This document shows positions 18,690 to 28,470 of a stretch of DNA of 64,000 nucleotides, piece after piece. Source of the DNA: Symbiodinium natans (Eukaryota > Sar > Dinophyceae > Suessiales > Symbiodiniaceae); contig CAJNDS010002687.1 in the NCBI GenBank assembly GCA_905221605.1, positions 186,001 to 250,000 of the forward strand, read 5' to 3'. The translations under genes were made by a program, and so were the position numbers. How positions within the stretch are numbered: the stretch's first letter is position 1; every line of letters begins with the position of its first letter. Under the pieces are notes generated by a model, which did no database searches, had not been told where the DNA came from, and worked only from the letters and a program-made list of their open reading frames with translations.

Positions 18690-19332
18690 AGAGGCAAAAT
18701 TTTCGTCAGTCAAATCATCTGCCCGACATTAGTCTCACGCTGCCGCCAGACCAGCTTCATCTGAGCTCCATGCGCCTGCAGAGTTGCAGTGACTTGCATC
18801 AAGATGCCAAGAAGTGGCCACGAGGCAGAAGAACCCCGGGCCTGCGCCTGAGGGGTCGCCTGATTGTCCGTGCCACCAACCAGCACAGCATCAAAAGTAT
18901 CCTCGAAGGCACGTGAACCCTCCAGCAACACGAAAGCCACCAACGCGACATATACGAGGCAAGCAGCTCAGCAGCCGTCGAGGCCCACTGTAATTCTGAA
19001 TTCTCCATTCGGCTTAAACAAACACGGTGCCTCCGACGGAGAAAGGGAAAGAGAGAACCGGCCTTCCGGGGAATTCCCTTCTTGCCTAACAGCCAGCCAC
19101 CCAGGACCACACGATTTGGGGCACATTTGGCATCGGTGCGAAAGGCCTGGCGAGAAGCCGGCCAGTTTGCAACAGGCCGCACCAGTGCCCACGATCCTGC
19201 AGCTGACGCCTTACGAAGATCAGGCATAGATGGACCAACACAGGCATTCAAGCCTTGCATCCAAGCTTGACCCAATTGGCACCACGGACCTTGGTCAGGC
19301 GGTGAGCCTGAACAATATCTGCAAAGATGCAA
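18690..19332 (-). pseudogene. RNase H-like fragment of a dinoflagellate RT element
   Basis: On the minus strand two frames join into one decayed domain. The first holds NRVVLGGWLLG and SELQWASTAAELLAS. The second continues with VALVAFVLLEGSRAF, GGTDNQATPQAQARGSSASW, PLLGILMQVTATL and MKLVWRQRETNVGQ. These match the usual layout of the RNase H-like part in methyltransferase-RT elements of dinoflagellates: a GGTDN Asp motif, a WPLM-GILMQ helix and a final WR-RE-N-AD motif, here worn. A stop codon follows the worn motif. This is an old, non-functional copy. Confidence 0.6.
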
Positions 19333-19439
19333 AACACTGCCTCTTTCGATTCCGGTTCCGTGCTGGGATCATGCAACCGGCCCGTTCCTCCAATGTTCTT
19401 CAAGCTTATCTGGCGAAAGCTCCGCGGACTAGAGTTATT

Positions 19440-20045
19440 CATAATTTGCTGAAAGGGGGTGACATCCAAGGTCCGCTCCTGGATCGTGGTGGGGCGAGGC
19501 TTTCCTTTGTGGCTCACTTGCTGACTTGGATAAAGCCATTCATGTCCCCCTTGCACTCATGGTGCGCTGTCCTTGCCCAAGGCACAGCCTGTTTGGGTAA
19601 ATACTGTCCACACATTTGGGATCTCCTCTGCTGCCTGTCACTGGTCCCGCTTGTTCGGCTGATAGGCCGTGGGTGCACAGGGTCATGCTGACCGTTTGGC
19701 ATGCAAGTCGTGTTTGCGGATGATCTTCACCTCTTGACTGCTGGTCAGCACAAATTCCTCATAATGTGGATGTGCCTGCAAGTTGGTTGGCACGCCGTTT
19801 GCCTATCGTAAGTTCCGGGGCGGTACTGTTGTGGATTTTGTGGGATATGAAATCTCATATCTGAATGGAGGGCTGGCATCTTCGAACGGCGGTGCTCGTG
19901 GCTGGTCAAGTGGATTCTGGAAGCCGAGCAGGCTGACTCACGTTTCCGGTATACCTGCGGCGTACGCGGCAAAGGAACCTTGTCACGCAGTGGCACGCCC
20001 ATCGCAAAGCACTTCCTCAAACGCTGCACACCCTGCTCACTAAAG
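19440..20045 (+). pseudogene. Reverse transcriptase fragment (FADD motif), frameshifted
   Basis: On the plus strand, an ATG at 19701 opens MQVVFADDLHLLTAGQ, whose FADD is the RT catalytic Asp-Asp pair. After a frameshift the sequence continues TPFAYRKFRGGTVVDFVGYE, the conserved segment that follows the catalytic motif in this family. The preceding 250 bases read as worn RT sequence (LLTWIKPFMSPLHSW). The piece runs opposite to the RNase H fragment (18690-19332) and the methyltransferase fragment (20669-21364), as if the RT part had been inverted. Confidence 0.6.
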
Positions 20046-20430
20046 GGAGACGACTTTTCATCCTTCCAACAGCCAGTTGCAAAGCAGCCTGGCGCAAGTC
20101 ACCAACCTTCTTCTAGAACAAAGTTCTCCAACCCATCCTTCGGTGACTTATGCAGCCACACAGATGCATCGGAATTCACATAATGCACCCTATCCAAATT
20201 TTCTACTGCCCTTTCGGCGTTCTCCGATGGCCAGGTGTGGCAGCAGAATAGAATGGAGGTCTGGTGCACGGTGCATGGTATCCCTAGGGTCCTCTTGAAT
20301 GTCGCTCATAGCTTCTTCAAGCTTGGCTTCATCAGACTGAATTCTGGTCTGGAGGTTCTCGTTTTGTGCTCGTTGGCTACTGCGTCCGCCAGCTGCAGGC
20401 TCTTGACATAAGCTCGCTGTTCTTGCCGCC
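20046..20430. other. No gene seen
   Basis: This stretch lies between the RT fragment and the hairpin. It probably derives from the same decayed element, but nothing specific can be read. Confidence 0.4.
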
Positions 20431-20513
20431 GGGCGCGACCTCTGGAGTGGCAGCCTTTTTGGGGTTTAGGGTCCCCTAAACCCTAAAAGTCTGCCGCTCT
20501 AGAGGTCGCGCCC
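20431..20513. repeat. Imperfect ~40-bp inverted repeat ending in telomere-type repeats
   Basis: The left arm begins gggcgcgacctctgg and ends ggggtttaggg. The right arm begins ccctaaaccctaaaa and ends tctagaggtcgcgccc. The arms are nearly complementary and separated by about two bases, so the region can fold as a long hairpin with TTTAGGG repeats at its tip. It lies beside the inverted RT segment. Confidence 0.75.
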
Positions 20514-20668
20514 GCCTCTTGCTCTCGCACTTGGGCTTTTTGCTTCCGCGGTCGGTCACTGCTGGCGTTGCCCGGGGTGATACAGCAGAGTCCTGTCGAT
20601 GCTGGGACGCCCCTTGCATCTTCGGTTGGTGGGCTCTTAGGGTTTGATATGGAAGGGGCGACTGGACC

Positions 20669-21364
20669 TCATAACGATGCCCCGGTGGCGAGTCCTGCTC
20701 CCGCCGCTTGGGTTTTCTCCTCCCCTTCAGGTTTAGGGCCGCCAGGTAGTTTTGGGGTTGCAGACATGTCGGACTTGGAGGAGGCAGAGGAAGAGAGTGA
20801 TGTCTTCGACCCGACTGCGAGTCGTTGTTTTTGGTCAGCCCATTCATTGCCGCAATCACCCGAAAGGGCGCATGTTTGTTGAGTTGATGTAGTCACTGTT
20901 GGAAATGAAGATTTCGAGCCAGGATTCACGTTGCCTGGACAAAGGATTCGTTCAAGTGCATGGCGAGTAGGTTTTGGAGTATCGGCGGAGTAATCGCACT
21001 GGCGAAGGCCCCAACAAGGGGCGTCGCCCACTGCAGTCCGGATCTGAGGCCATTGCCAAATGCTAGCTGGGTCATCGCCATTGGGCAGGCGACCCAGATC
21101 TTCCGGATGTTCAAGCAACCAGAAATGTCCCAGCGCAGACATCAGTTGAATCATAGCAGCACATTGCTCAACGAAGAAATTGTGCTCTTGCACCAGTGCG
21201 CGGTGCAAGGCAGACAACCAAGGAAAACCAAACGTGTGAAAGCGGGAGCGCAGCGGCCGGGGCCCGAAGCCATCCGGCCGAGATCTATAGCGGGCGCGAC
21301 TAAAAGTGGAACATGGAGGTGACAAGATCACCACATCCCAAGCGCCCGAACGTCGGCTTTGCAA
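20669..21364 (-). pseudogene. Methyltransferase-like domain fragment of an RT element
   Basis: Starts inside a frame with WDVVILSPPCSTFSRARYRS, the Pro-Pro-Cys motif of DNA-methyltransferase-like domains carried by dinoflagellate retroelements. It continues with WLLEHPEDLG and DPASIWQW, then KPTRHAL, all in the expected order. After that the frame is low-complexity. The N-terminal SAM-binding part is missing at the junction with the copia fragment around 21340. Unlike the domain at 7385-8713, the Pro-Cys pair is present. It belongs with the RNase H fragment on the same strand. Confidence 0.6.
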
Positions 21365-22127
21365 GCTTTGTCGAGAGTGGAAACTTTTTGGAAGTGAAGA
21401 GCGGGTCCGCGTCTGGCTGTAGCCTTTTCAGTACGCCCATTCCTTCAAGTCTCTCGATCTCAAACGATCTTGACTGGTTGTCCACAGTCTCCAACTCTTC
21501 GTCTGTTAGCTTCGGGGGTCCGTCTTCAAACTTGTTCGACCAAGTAGGAAGTTTCTCGTTCCATTCATCTTCGTCTTCCCATTCAGGGATCTCTTCATCT
21601 TCATATTCCTCGAGTTCTGCTTCAACTTCTTCCAATTCTTCCATCTCGACTTCCTCATCGTCGTGATACTCTGGGACGTCGCTTTTCAAGTACGGATTCA
21701 TTTCCTCCACGCTTCGGATCATCATGATTCTTCGAACATACTCCTTGTACTCTTCCGACTTTTCTTCTTCGGCTAAGGGACTTGTGGATCCGAAACTCTG
21801 CTGCTCATCTGCCCATCTCACGGCAGTTGCTCGGTACTTGTGCGGATTTTCTTCAACTTCTCCATCGCCCTCATCAATCCTCGGCCTGTTGCTTTCTTGC
21901 TCGGGCTCTTGCAACTCTGCTTCAGTCACATCTCTTTTCAACCAAAACAATTCGCCTTCATCAGGTATCATTTCTTCACTTGATGGTTCATAGCTCAGTG
22001 AGCTTCCTGTTGATCGAGGTCTCTTCCTTTCACCAGGATCTTCTCCATCATCATCTCCATCTTCGTCCATTCCACCATCGCTTTGTGTCGGAGTTTCTTC
22101 TTCTGTTGGCCTAAGGGGCATTTCCAA
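21365..22127 (-). pseudogene. Copia linker between integrase and RT
   Basis: A 250-residue acidic stretch rich in Glu and Asp, with YVRRIMMIRSVEEMNPYL and later SFEIERLEGMGVLKRLQP, the segment that usually precedes copia RT. The RT that should follow is missing. The open length is good but it is part of a broken polyprotein. Confidence 0.6.
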
Positions 22128-23102
22128 TCACTTCAATTCCTCTTGTCGGTGGGATTCTCTTTATTGGCTTTGGCGATACCAAGTGCTGTTGCCTTCCATT
22201 CCAAGGTGTCCCTGCTGCTTCTACCAATGCTTCAATATCTATCGAAGGGGTACACCGTTTTATCGTTCGGGCCTTGAGGATTCTTTTCTTCGTACTTATC
22301 AACTTCAGGTTACTCACGAAATCTTTTGCAACAAACACTCCTTTTGTCCAACTTTCACCTTTCTCATTGACCATTGGCAAAGGCTTCGCAACTACACAAG
22401 TTCCCATGGTGCCAAGATTCCTTTGTACTCTCGCTCGAACGATAATTGATTTTTACCTTTCCTTCCTATTCAACTGCGTAGATCAAGGTCTTACTCAAGT
22501 TCCTCACTGTTTGGACCCATCGTTCGACTTGTAGTCCTTGGTGTTGGTCTGGTGCAACATCTTGGATCTCCGTCTCCAAACCTTGCTTCTTTCTTATCAG
22601 TTCAACCTTTCTTCGCAGCGAAATCATCGCCGGTTCAGTGTCCGTTCTCAAGATGACTTTCTTCTCGAACAACATCAACACTCGACAAACTTCTTCGATC
22701 AAGTACTTTTTCCTTCGACGGGACTGGAATCACATGCACGAACTTTGTTTCTTGATCAACCATCACCAAGCTGATACACAGTGCGTCTTTCACCTCTTGT
22801 GCATTTTCCTCATCTCTTGTTCCAGTGAACTTGAAGTCCATTGAGATTAGCGATCCATTATGCTTCTTTTCCGATACATCAAAGTTTCTTTCTCTTGCTC
22901 TCGTTGCATTGCACGCTTCACACCAGTTTGCTTTCGGTAGGTGCATCAACTCGTGCTTCGCAATCTCCTCAGGTGGCGGCTTCTCAGGTTCTGGATCACC
23001 TATTGGCTCTCTTTCAAATTCTTTCTCGATAGCTTTCGATACTTCCACCATCGTCTTCAGCTTTGAACTGGCTGCTTCCTTCTTCAACCGCTGCCATAGC
23101 AA
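22111..23102 (-). pseudogene. Copia integrase, in at least three frames
   Basis: DDE integrase that would insert the DNA copy. The zinc-binding part shows HELMHLPKANWCEAC. The catalytic core shows MDFKFTGT (first Asp), LRTDTEPAM (second Asp) and HQGLQVERWVQTVRNL (Glu), so all three acidic residues remain. The C-terminal part has WTKGVFVAKDFVSN. Frame changes near 22700 and 22420 prevent a single product. Confidence 0.7.
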
Positions 23103-23484
23103 TTGCTTGTTCCAGTTCTGAGCTCTTTCAACGAACTTTCACCTGTCAGTTCGATTCCTTCTACAGTCATTTTTTCGAAACTCTCATTGGCAATCTCGGG
23201 TAGCAACTTCTCCAGTTCTTCCTGAGTCCTTGTGCCTTTCACCTTTTCTTTCTGCTTCTTTCGATCACCGGCACTTCTTCTTCCATTTCTTCGTCCTTTT
23301 CGTTGCTGCTTTTCGCCTTTTCCATTGCGCTCAGCTTTTGTCCAGGAATGCTAAACACTCCATATTCCGCAGGACCTCGCGGTTTCCTTTCCAAGACCGT
23401 TATCACCCCTTCTTCCATTTCGCCGAACTCCAATCTTCATTCCATTTCTCCTTTTCCATTTCATCCTTCAGCGATTCTTTCACC

Positions 23485-24069
23485 TCAAGTTTCCGAACTG
23501 TCAGTTCTGCAGCTTCTGATTCCTCTACTTGTCCGGGCCGTACTTCTTCTGCAGCTCGGTAAATTGTGGAACCTTATCGGGATCCTTGCTCTCCCTTTTC
23601 TCAGCCAAGCTTGTTCGCCATTCTCTGGGTCTATTCCCCAACTGCATTTCCAAAGCTTTCCAACAGCAAACAACGGCTGTGTCACGTTTCCAAACACTGC
23701 AGAATTAATCACCTTTATCTTCTTTCCATTTTCCTTTTCAAACTCGAAGGTGATGTTGGCTCTGAACGCAGTTGTTCGAATCGGGTTTCCCTGCGCATCT
23801 GCGATCACCATTTTCAACTCTGGTAGTTCCTTTGTTCCCAATTCTTCGGAGTAATACCACATTGGCGACACGTGGCAATCAGCTCCACTGTCGAGGACAA
23901 CCTCAACCGGTTCTTCACAACTTTGTTGATTCCATTTGTTCCATCCTTTTGCTACTCTCGCTTGCTTGTACTCAACTCCGAGATACCGCCATGGTAGTTC
24001 ATCGTTCTCGTCGATGTTCTCGGGGTCTCCTTCGCGAATGTCATGCTTTTCCAAGTGCGCTTTCACCAT
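23485..24069 (-). pseudogene. Copia aspartic protease region
   Basis: Contains VEVVLDSGADCHVSPMW, the Asp-Ser-Gly active site of retroelement proteases, followed by the expected beta-rich stretch (VNSAVFGNVTQPLFAVGKL). The 3' side (23485-23102) is also coding-like but in shifting frames and leads into the integrase. Confidence 0.65.
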
Positions 24070-24655
24070 GAACAGTGCTGTGCTCCTGCACTCTTCTCAC
24101 TCTCTCGTTTCCACTTGCCTGTTGGGCTGCTCGCGCGATTCCTCCTTTTGCGCTACTCGCGCTCGCTTCTTCCTCGGATCTCTCATCTTTCTCCCATGTC
24201 CAGGAGTTCTGGTTCCAAGTTTCATCTTCACTCCATTCTCCAAACTGCACTTGTCGAACTTTTCCTTTTCCAAACTTTCCTTTTCCTTTTCCTGACTTCT
24301 GCCAGCAATCTGCTGCAAAGTGTCCGGGCTTTCCACAGATGTAGCAAGTTGACTCCTTTCCTTTGCCTTTAGACTCTCCGTAGCCTTTTCCAACTTGCCT
24401 GATGCCCTTTGAGCCATACTTTCCGCGTCCTTTTCCTCGTCCTTTTCCTGTGCCTTTTCCACAGCCTTTTCCGAATCCTCGGCCTCGGCCATACTTTCCT
24501 TTTCCTTTTCCTTTGTCGCGGTCCTTTCCTTTTCCTTTGTAGTTCTCTCGATCTTTTCCTTTTCCTCTTCCATAGTACACTCGGTCAATCTGCATAGGGA
24601 TCGGTCCCTGATAGCTCGAGTGCTTGTTCGTTTGCTGCGAATTCGCCACTGCCAA
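24041..24655 (-). pseudogene. Copia Gag C-terminal part with CCHC zinc knuckle
   Basis: A long Gly/Lys-rich basic stretch precedes CYICGKPGHFAADC, a perfect Cys-x2-Cys-x4-His-x4-Cys knuckle for RNA packaging. It overlaps the Gag N-terminal frame (24585-25217) by about 70 bases in another frame, so one frameshift separates the two halves. Confidence 0.7.
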
Positions 24656-25217
24656 CGATGACAGTATATTCAGACCACGTCTGACTGCTTTGCTCGTACT
24701 GCAGCAACCTCGCTCTCATCTCTTGGTACGTTGTCTTGTCACTCATATCCACCATTAGATGTCTTCTCAACTCTGGCGGAATTCCTTTCATGATTGTTCC
24801 AATCATCAGATTTTGGCCGTATTTTACTCCACTCAGTCTCTCGTATTCGTTGACCAACTTCTCGAATGTCAGGACATAATCCATAAACGATGCTCCTTTC
24901 GACATGGCTGGAAATCCAACCAGTGCTTGAGCCATTGCCAAACTTCTGCTCCTGCTATTTGGCTCCAATTCTCTATGAAGTTTTCTCCATACTTCATACC
25001 CATCTGATGTTGTCACATTTCTCAACACTTTCAATGGTCGGTTTTTCAAATAACTTCCGAGTACAGCATACAGCTTCACCGATCTTTGCTTTTTCAACGG
25101 ATCACTATCATACACTGTCGGATCAATCGGTATAGACCCTTTATCTTCTGCTTCCTGCAGCTCTGTCACGAATGCTTCATCATGAACGACAGGAAATTCT
25201 TGAACGCAAACGACCAA
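24585..25217 (-). pseudogene. Copia Gag N-terminal part (UBN2-like)
   Basis: Shows the helical copia Gag pattern: GYEVWRKLHRELEPNSRSR, LVGFPAMSKGASFMDYVLTF, LMIGTIMKGIPPELRRHL and TTYQEMRARLLQYE. This is the capsid-forming part. A start codon is not obvious; the true 5' end may lie a little upstream. Confidence 0.7.
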
Positions 25218-26950
25218 TCACTCCATTGGCTCGCTTCTTCCTCAATTGTCGACGGTTGGAACAAGTCTGGAGGTTCAAGATCTTTCCTCCAGTATTGAAC
25301 ATATTCGATGTAGTGGCTACTGCTACTGGTGCCACTCCTGCACCTTGTCGTAATGAACTACTTCTCTTTTCCAACTCTTTTCAATCTTCCAATTCGCCGA
25401 TCTTTCACTATCTCTCTTCTCGAGTGGAACACTGTTGGCAAGCCGTAACGGTCACGAACCACTCCTTTTCCGAATTTCTCTTTCCAGTGGAACGCTCTTG
25501 GCAAGCCGTAACGAACCACTTCTCTTTTCCTCTGGATCTGCTACCATAAAGTTTAACGGCGAAATTTCAACCTTAACAATCCCTTCTTAAACCACTCACA
25601 CTCTTCACTCTTTCTTCTCCAGCGGTAGGCGGCAGTGTCTGGTCTTTGTACCTACCTTGACTGCTACCTTGAGCCTAGCTTGAGCCTGGCGGAAAAGGTG
25701 AAAAAGTACATCTTGTCATCCTCATTCACCTGACATCCCATGTACCATGCTCCGAACTCTGGTGCTTGTGGAATTTGATGTTGATGTAATTCTCAACTCT
25801 CTTTTAAGACTAGAAAGAAGGGGGCTCATTCCTTCTTTTTTTCGATTTTTCGAATGACTTTAAGAAACGAAAACAAGAAACGAGGGGGGTGCTAGGTCGC
25901 CCACTCCGCAGTCCGGCGGGCGCTGGATGGAAACGTGCAGGTGGGTTTCTGTCAAGGAAAGCAATAAAGTCGAGAGAGTGGCTTTTGACCAATATCGCGC
26001 ACCTTTGGACACCAAATTTTTTCTGCCTTCCATAGTACGCCAAGGTGGTTGCAAGTCAAGGAACACCTGCGTCTGTTCAACTGGAGGAGGCCTCAGACCG
26101 GCTGAGAGGCTTGGAAGCCTCATCTGAGGCTCGAAGATGATGTTGTGTGTGACCATTTAAACCTCAACGTGCACTTCAATGGAGAAGACGAACTGACGTT
26201 CACAAGGCTTTCGCTGGCATCGGCCTTTCCTAAGTTCCGGGCCGGCGCAACACGCTTAAATACCTCCGTCCAAAAACCAAGCCCCAAAGTTCTCATTCTG
26301 CAATGTCTGCGCAACCACAGAACACGTTGTGGTCAACTTGAAGCGTGACTGCTTTCCTCTGGCTTCGCCAGGATGGGCCTCCACAGTTTGCAGTTCTGCT
26401 TCACTGCAACAGTACAAAGAGGCGCGCGCAGCTGCTCGGACAAGCCCCGTGCGCTCAGGATTGCTGTCCAAAGTTACAAGGCGAGCAAGGGCAGGGGCGC
26501 ATGTTGGAAACGTGCATACCGGCGGCAGCGGTCCGAGGTAGTTGCCAGCATTGTTGAAGGCGGGGAGCGCCTCATAGCAGAAGGTCAGCATCCACCAAGC
26601 CGATGCCCCCGTGCACTGGAGCCCAAGGCCTCCTCAACAGCCCAGGCCCCCACATCCATGCCAGACCACTTGCGGTGGAGTTTGTAGCGACTTTTCCAGT
26701 TTGCCTTTTGGCCTCTGAAGTCAATGTCCGTCTGTCTGTGAGAAGCGTTGTTGAGACCCTGGACCCCACCCGCAGGGTTCTGGGTCACGCTTCTCCACTA
26801 CCAACACAGGTTAGGTCATGCAGTGTGCGTTGACTGAACTTTTGAATTTAGTGCCATCGACCCTGGTTTTTGCCAGGGCCAAGTATTTTGGAGCAGCAAG
26901 TGCTTGCGTGTGAGAGAGAGACAGAGTGTCTGTGAGTGTGTGAGGAGTGT
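25218..26950. other. Flank of the copia remnant, no gene seen
   Basis: One short direct repeat pair is visible at 25433-25468 and 25495-25520 (both contain ttggcaagccgtaacg), possibly worn terminal sequence of the copia element. The rest shows only short ORFs without motifs. Confidence 0.45.
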
Positions 26951-26954
26951 GATG

Positions 26955-27119
<165 letters not shown>

Positions 27120-27165
27120 GAGAGAAAGTGATGCAGTGACGGGCAGCGGAGGAGTGGTGAAATCC

Positions 27166-27515
27166 TAGGCAGTAGGCAGTAGGTAGTAAGTAGTAGGTAG
27201 TAGGTAGTAGGTAGTAAGTAGTAAGTAGGTAGTAGGTAGTGTAGGTAGTAGGAAGTAGGAAGTAGGAAGTAGGAAGTAGGTAGTAGGTAGTAGGTAGTAG
27301 GTAGTAGGTAGTAGGTAGTAGGTAGTAGGTAGTAGGGTTGTAGGTAGTAGGTAGTAGGTGGTAGGTGGTAGGTGGTAGGTAGTAGGTGGTAGGTAGTCGG
27401 TAGTCGGTAGTCGATAGTCGGTAGTCGGTAGTCGGTAGTCGGTAGTCGGTAGTCGGTAGTCGGTAGTCGGTAGTCGGTAGTCGGTAGTAGGTAGTGGGTA
27501 GTGGGTAGTAGGTAG
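27166..27515. repeat. 7-bp tandem array (ggtagta, then ggtagtc)
   Basis: About 350 bp of heptamers. The left two thirds are mainly ggtagta; from ~27395 the unit changes to ggtagtc in a homogeneous run and then returns to ggtagt variants. This shows local homogenisation by slippage. Confidence 0.95.
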
Positions 27516-27868
27516 AATGCTTGTCTATGAAGCAACAAAGGTTCATGCTGCGTTTCATGCAACCAGGCCACAGGTATGGCACTGCGCCATTTAGAAGGCT
27601 GCTGTTCCAACGGCCAACTTCCAACGTGAAACAAAAATCACATAGAGCTCTGCAAGACTCATCGGCGATATAGCAACACACCAGCTTTGTCCTTGAAGAA
27701 ACTCATGAAGTTTATATAGGAAAGGCGGCGAAAGAATAGTATCATTGTACATGCGGGCCACAGGCCAGTGGATGTCAATGCTGCACCAACCTCGACATGC
27801 AACTGCCTTTCAGGAACCACAGCCACAGATTGTAGCTTCTTGAGTGCCCTTGCGAAGTTTGCAAAAGA

Positions 27869-28126
27869 TTAAACGGCAGACGCGATTTGCGTTGCTGTAC
27901 CGTGTAAACGCATATACGCTTGCTGAGCCAACAAGTGGAGACGAAAACCCGGCTGCGTTTGATCCCTTTGTACTGCCTTTGCAGCCTCATCTGCTTGTTC
28001 ATTGTAATAGGCTGTCCATAATGCAAAAGGCGTATCCTGTATACGAAAGTCCCTGTGCGATTCCACATGAACAATTTGCCACTCAAATGAAGCTTCGATT
28101 GCAAACGTGCCCATAAGAAACGCCAA
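27869..28126 (-). pseudogene. RNase H fragment of a retroelement
   Basis: The minus-strand frame contains WQIVHVESHRDF and ALWTAYYNEQADEAAKAV. This is the usual end of an RNase H domain (a V-SH-D strand, then W...N-AD-AA). No RT is recognisable alongside. It is a small orphan piece, probably of a LINE-type or related element. Confidence 0.5.
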
Positions 28127-28204
28127 AGGCCAAGGTTTTTCTGTTTACTCCAGAATGTTTCTGACCAACCTTCTGCTCGGAGCCTTTTGACACCTCGTAG
28201 AAGC

Positions 28205-28470
28205 TAGGGCTTTTTGGGTTTAGAGTTTCGGGGTTTTTAGGGGTTAGGCTTTGGGTTTAGGGCCCAGGTTTTCGGGGTTTAGGTTTAGGGGTTTTAAGGC
28301 AGGGTATTTTGGGGTTCATGGTGTTAAGGGTTTAGGCCTTGGGGCTTAGGGGCTTTGGGCTTAGGGTTTTAGCGTTTAGGGCTTTCTGGGTTTAGAGTTT
28401 AGGGTGTTTAGGGTTTAGGGCTTAGGGTTTTTTCGGGTTTAGGGTTTTTTCGCGTTTAGAGTTTTGGGGC
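28205..28470 (+). repeat. Degenerate TTTAGGG block
   Basis: Irregular TTTAGGG-type repeats with many insertions and changes. Plant-type TTTAGGG telomeres are known in dinoflagellates, and this is an interior copy. Confidence 0.85.

Larger units (their letters stand above)
21365..25217 (-). mobile_element. Decayed Ty1/copia-type retrotransposon, lacking RT and RNase H
   Basis: Read on the minus strand from 25217 down: Gag, zinc knuckle, aspartic protease, integrase and an acidic linker. This is the copia order. The sequence stops at ~21340, just where RT should begin (the linker ends with the usual SFEIERLEGMGVLKRL pre-RT segment), and passes into a methyltransferase-like fragment of another element. 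At least five frame breaks occur. No long terminal repeats were found. Confidence 0.75.

Noticed and set aside
21313-24597. Ser/Phe/Leu-rich plus-strand ORFs over the copia remnant
   Set aside because: They are the antisense of the minus-strand Gag, protease, integrase and acidic linker, which carry the real motifs.
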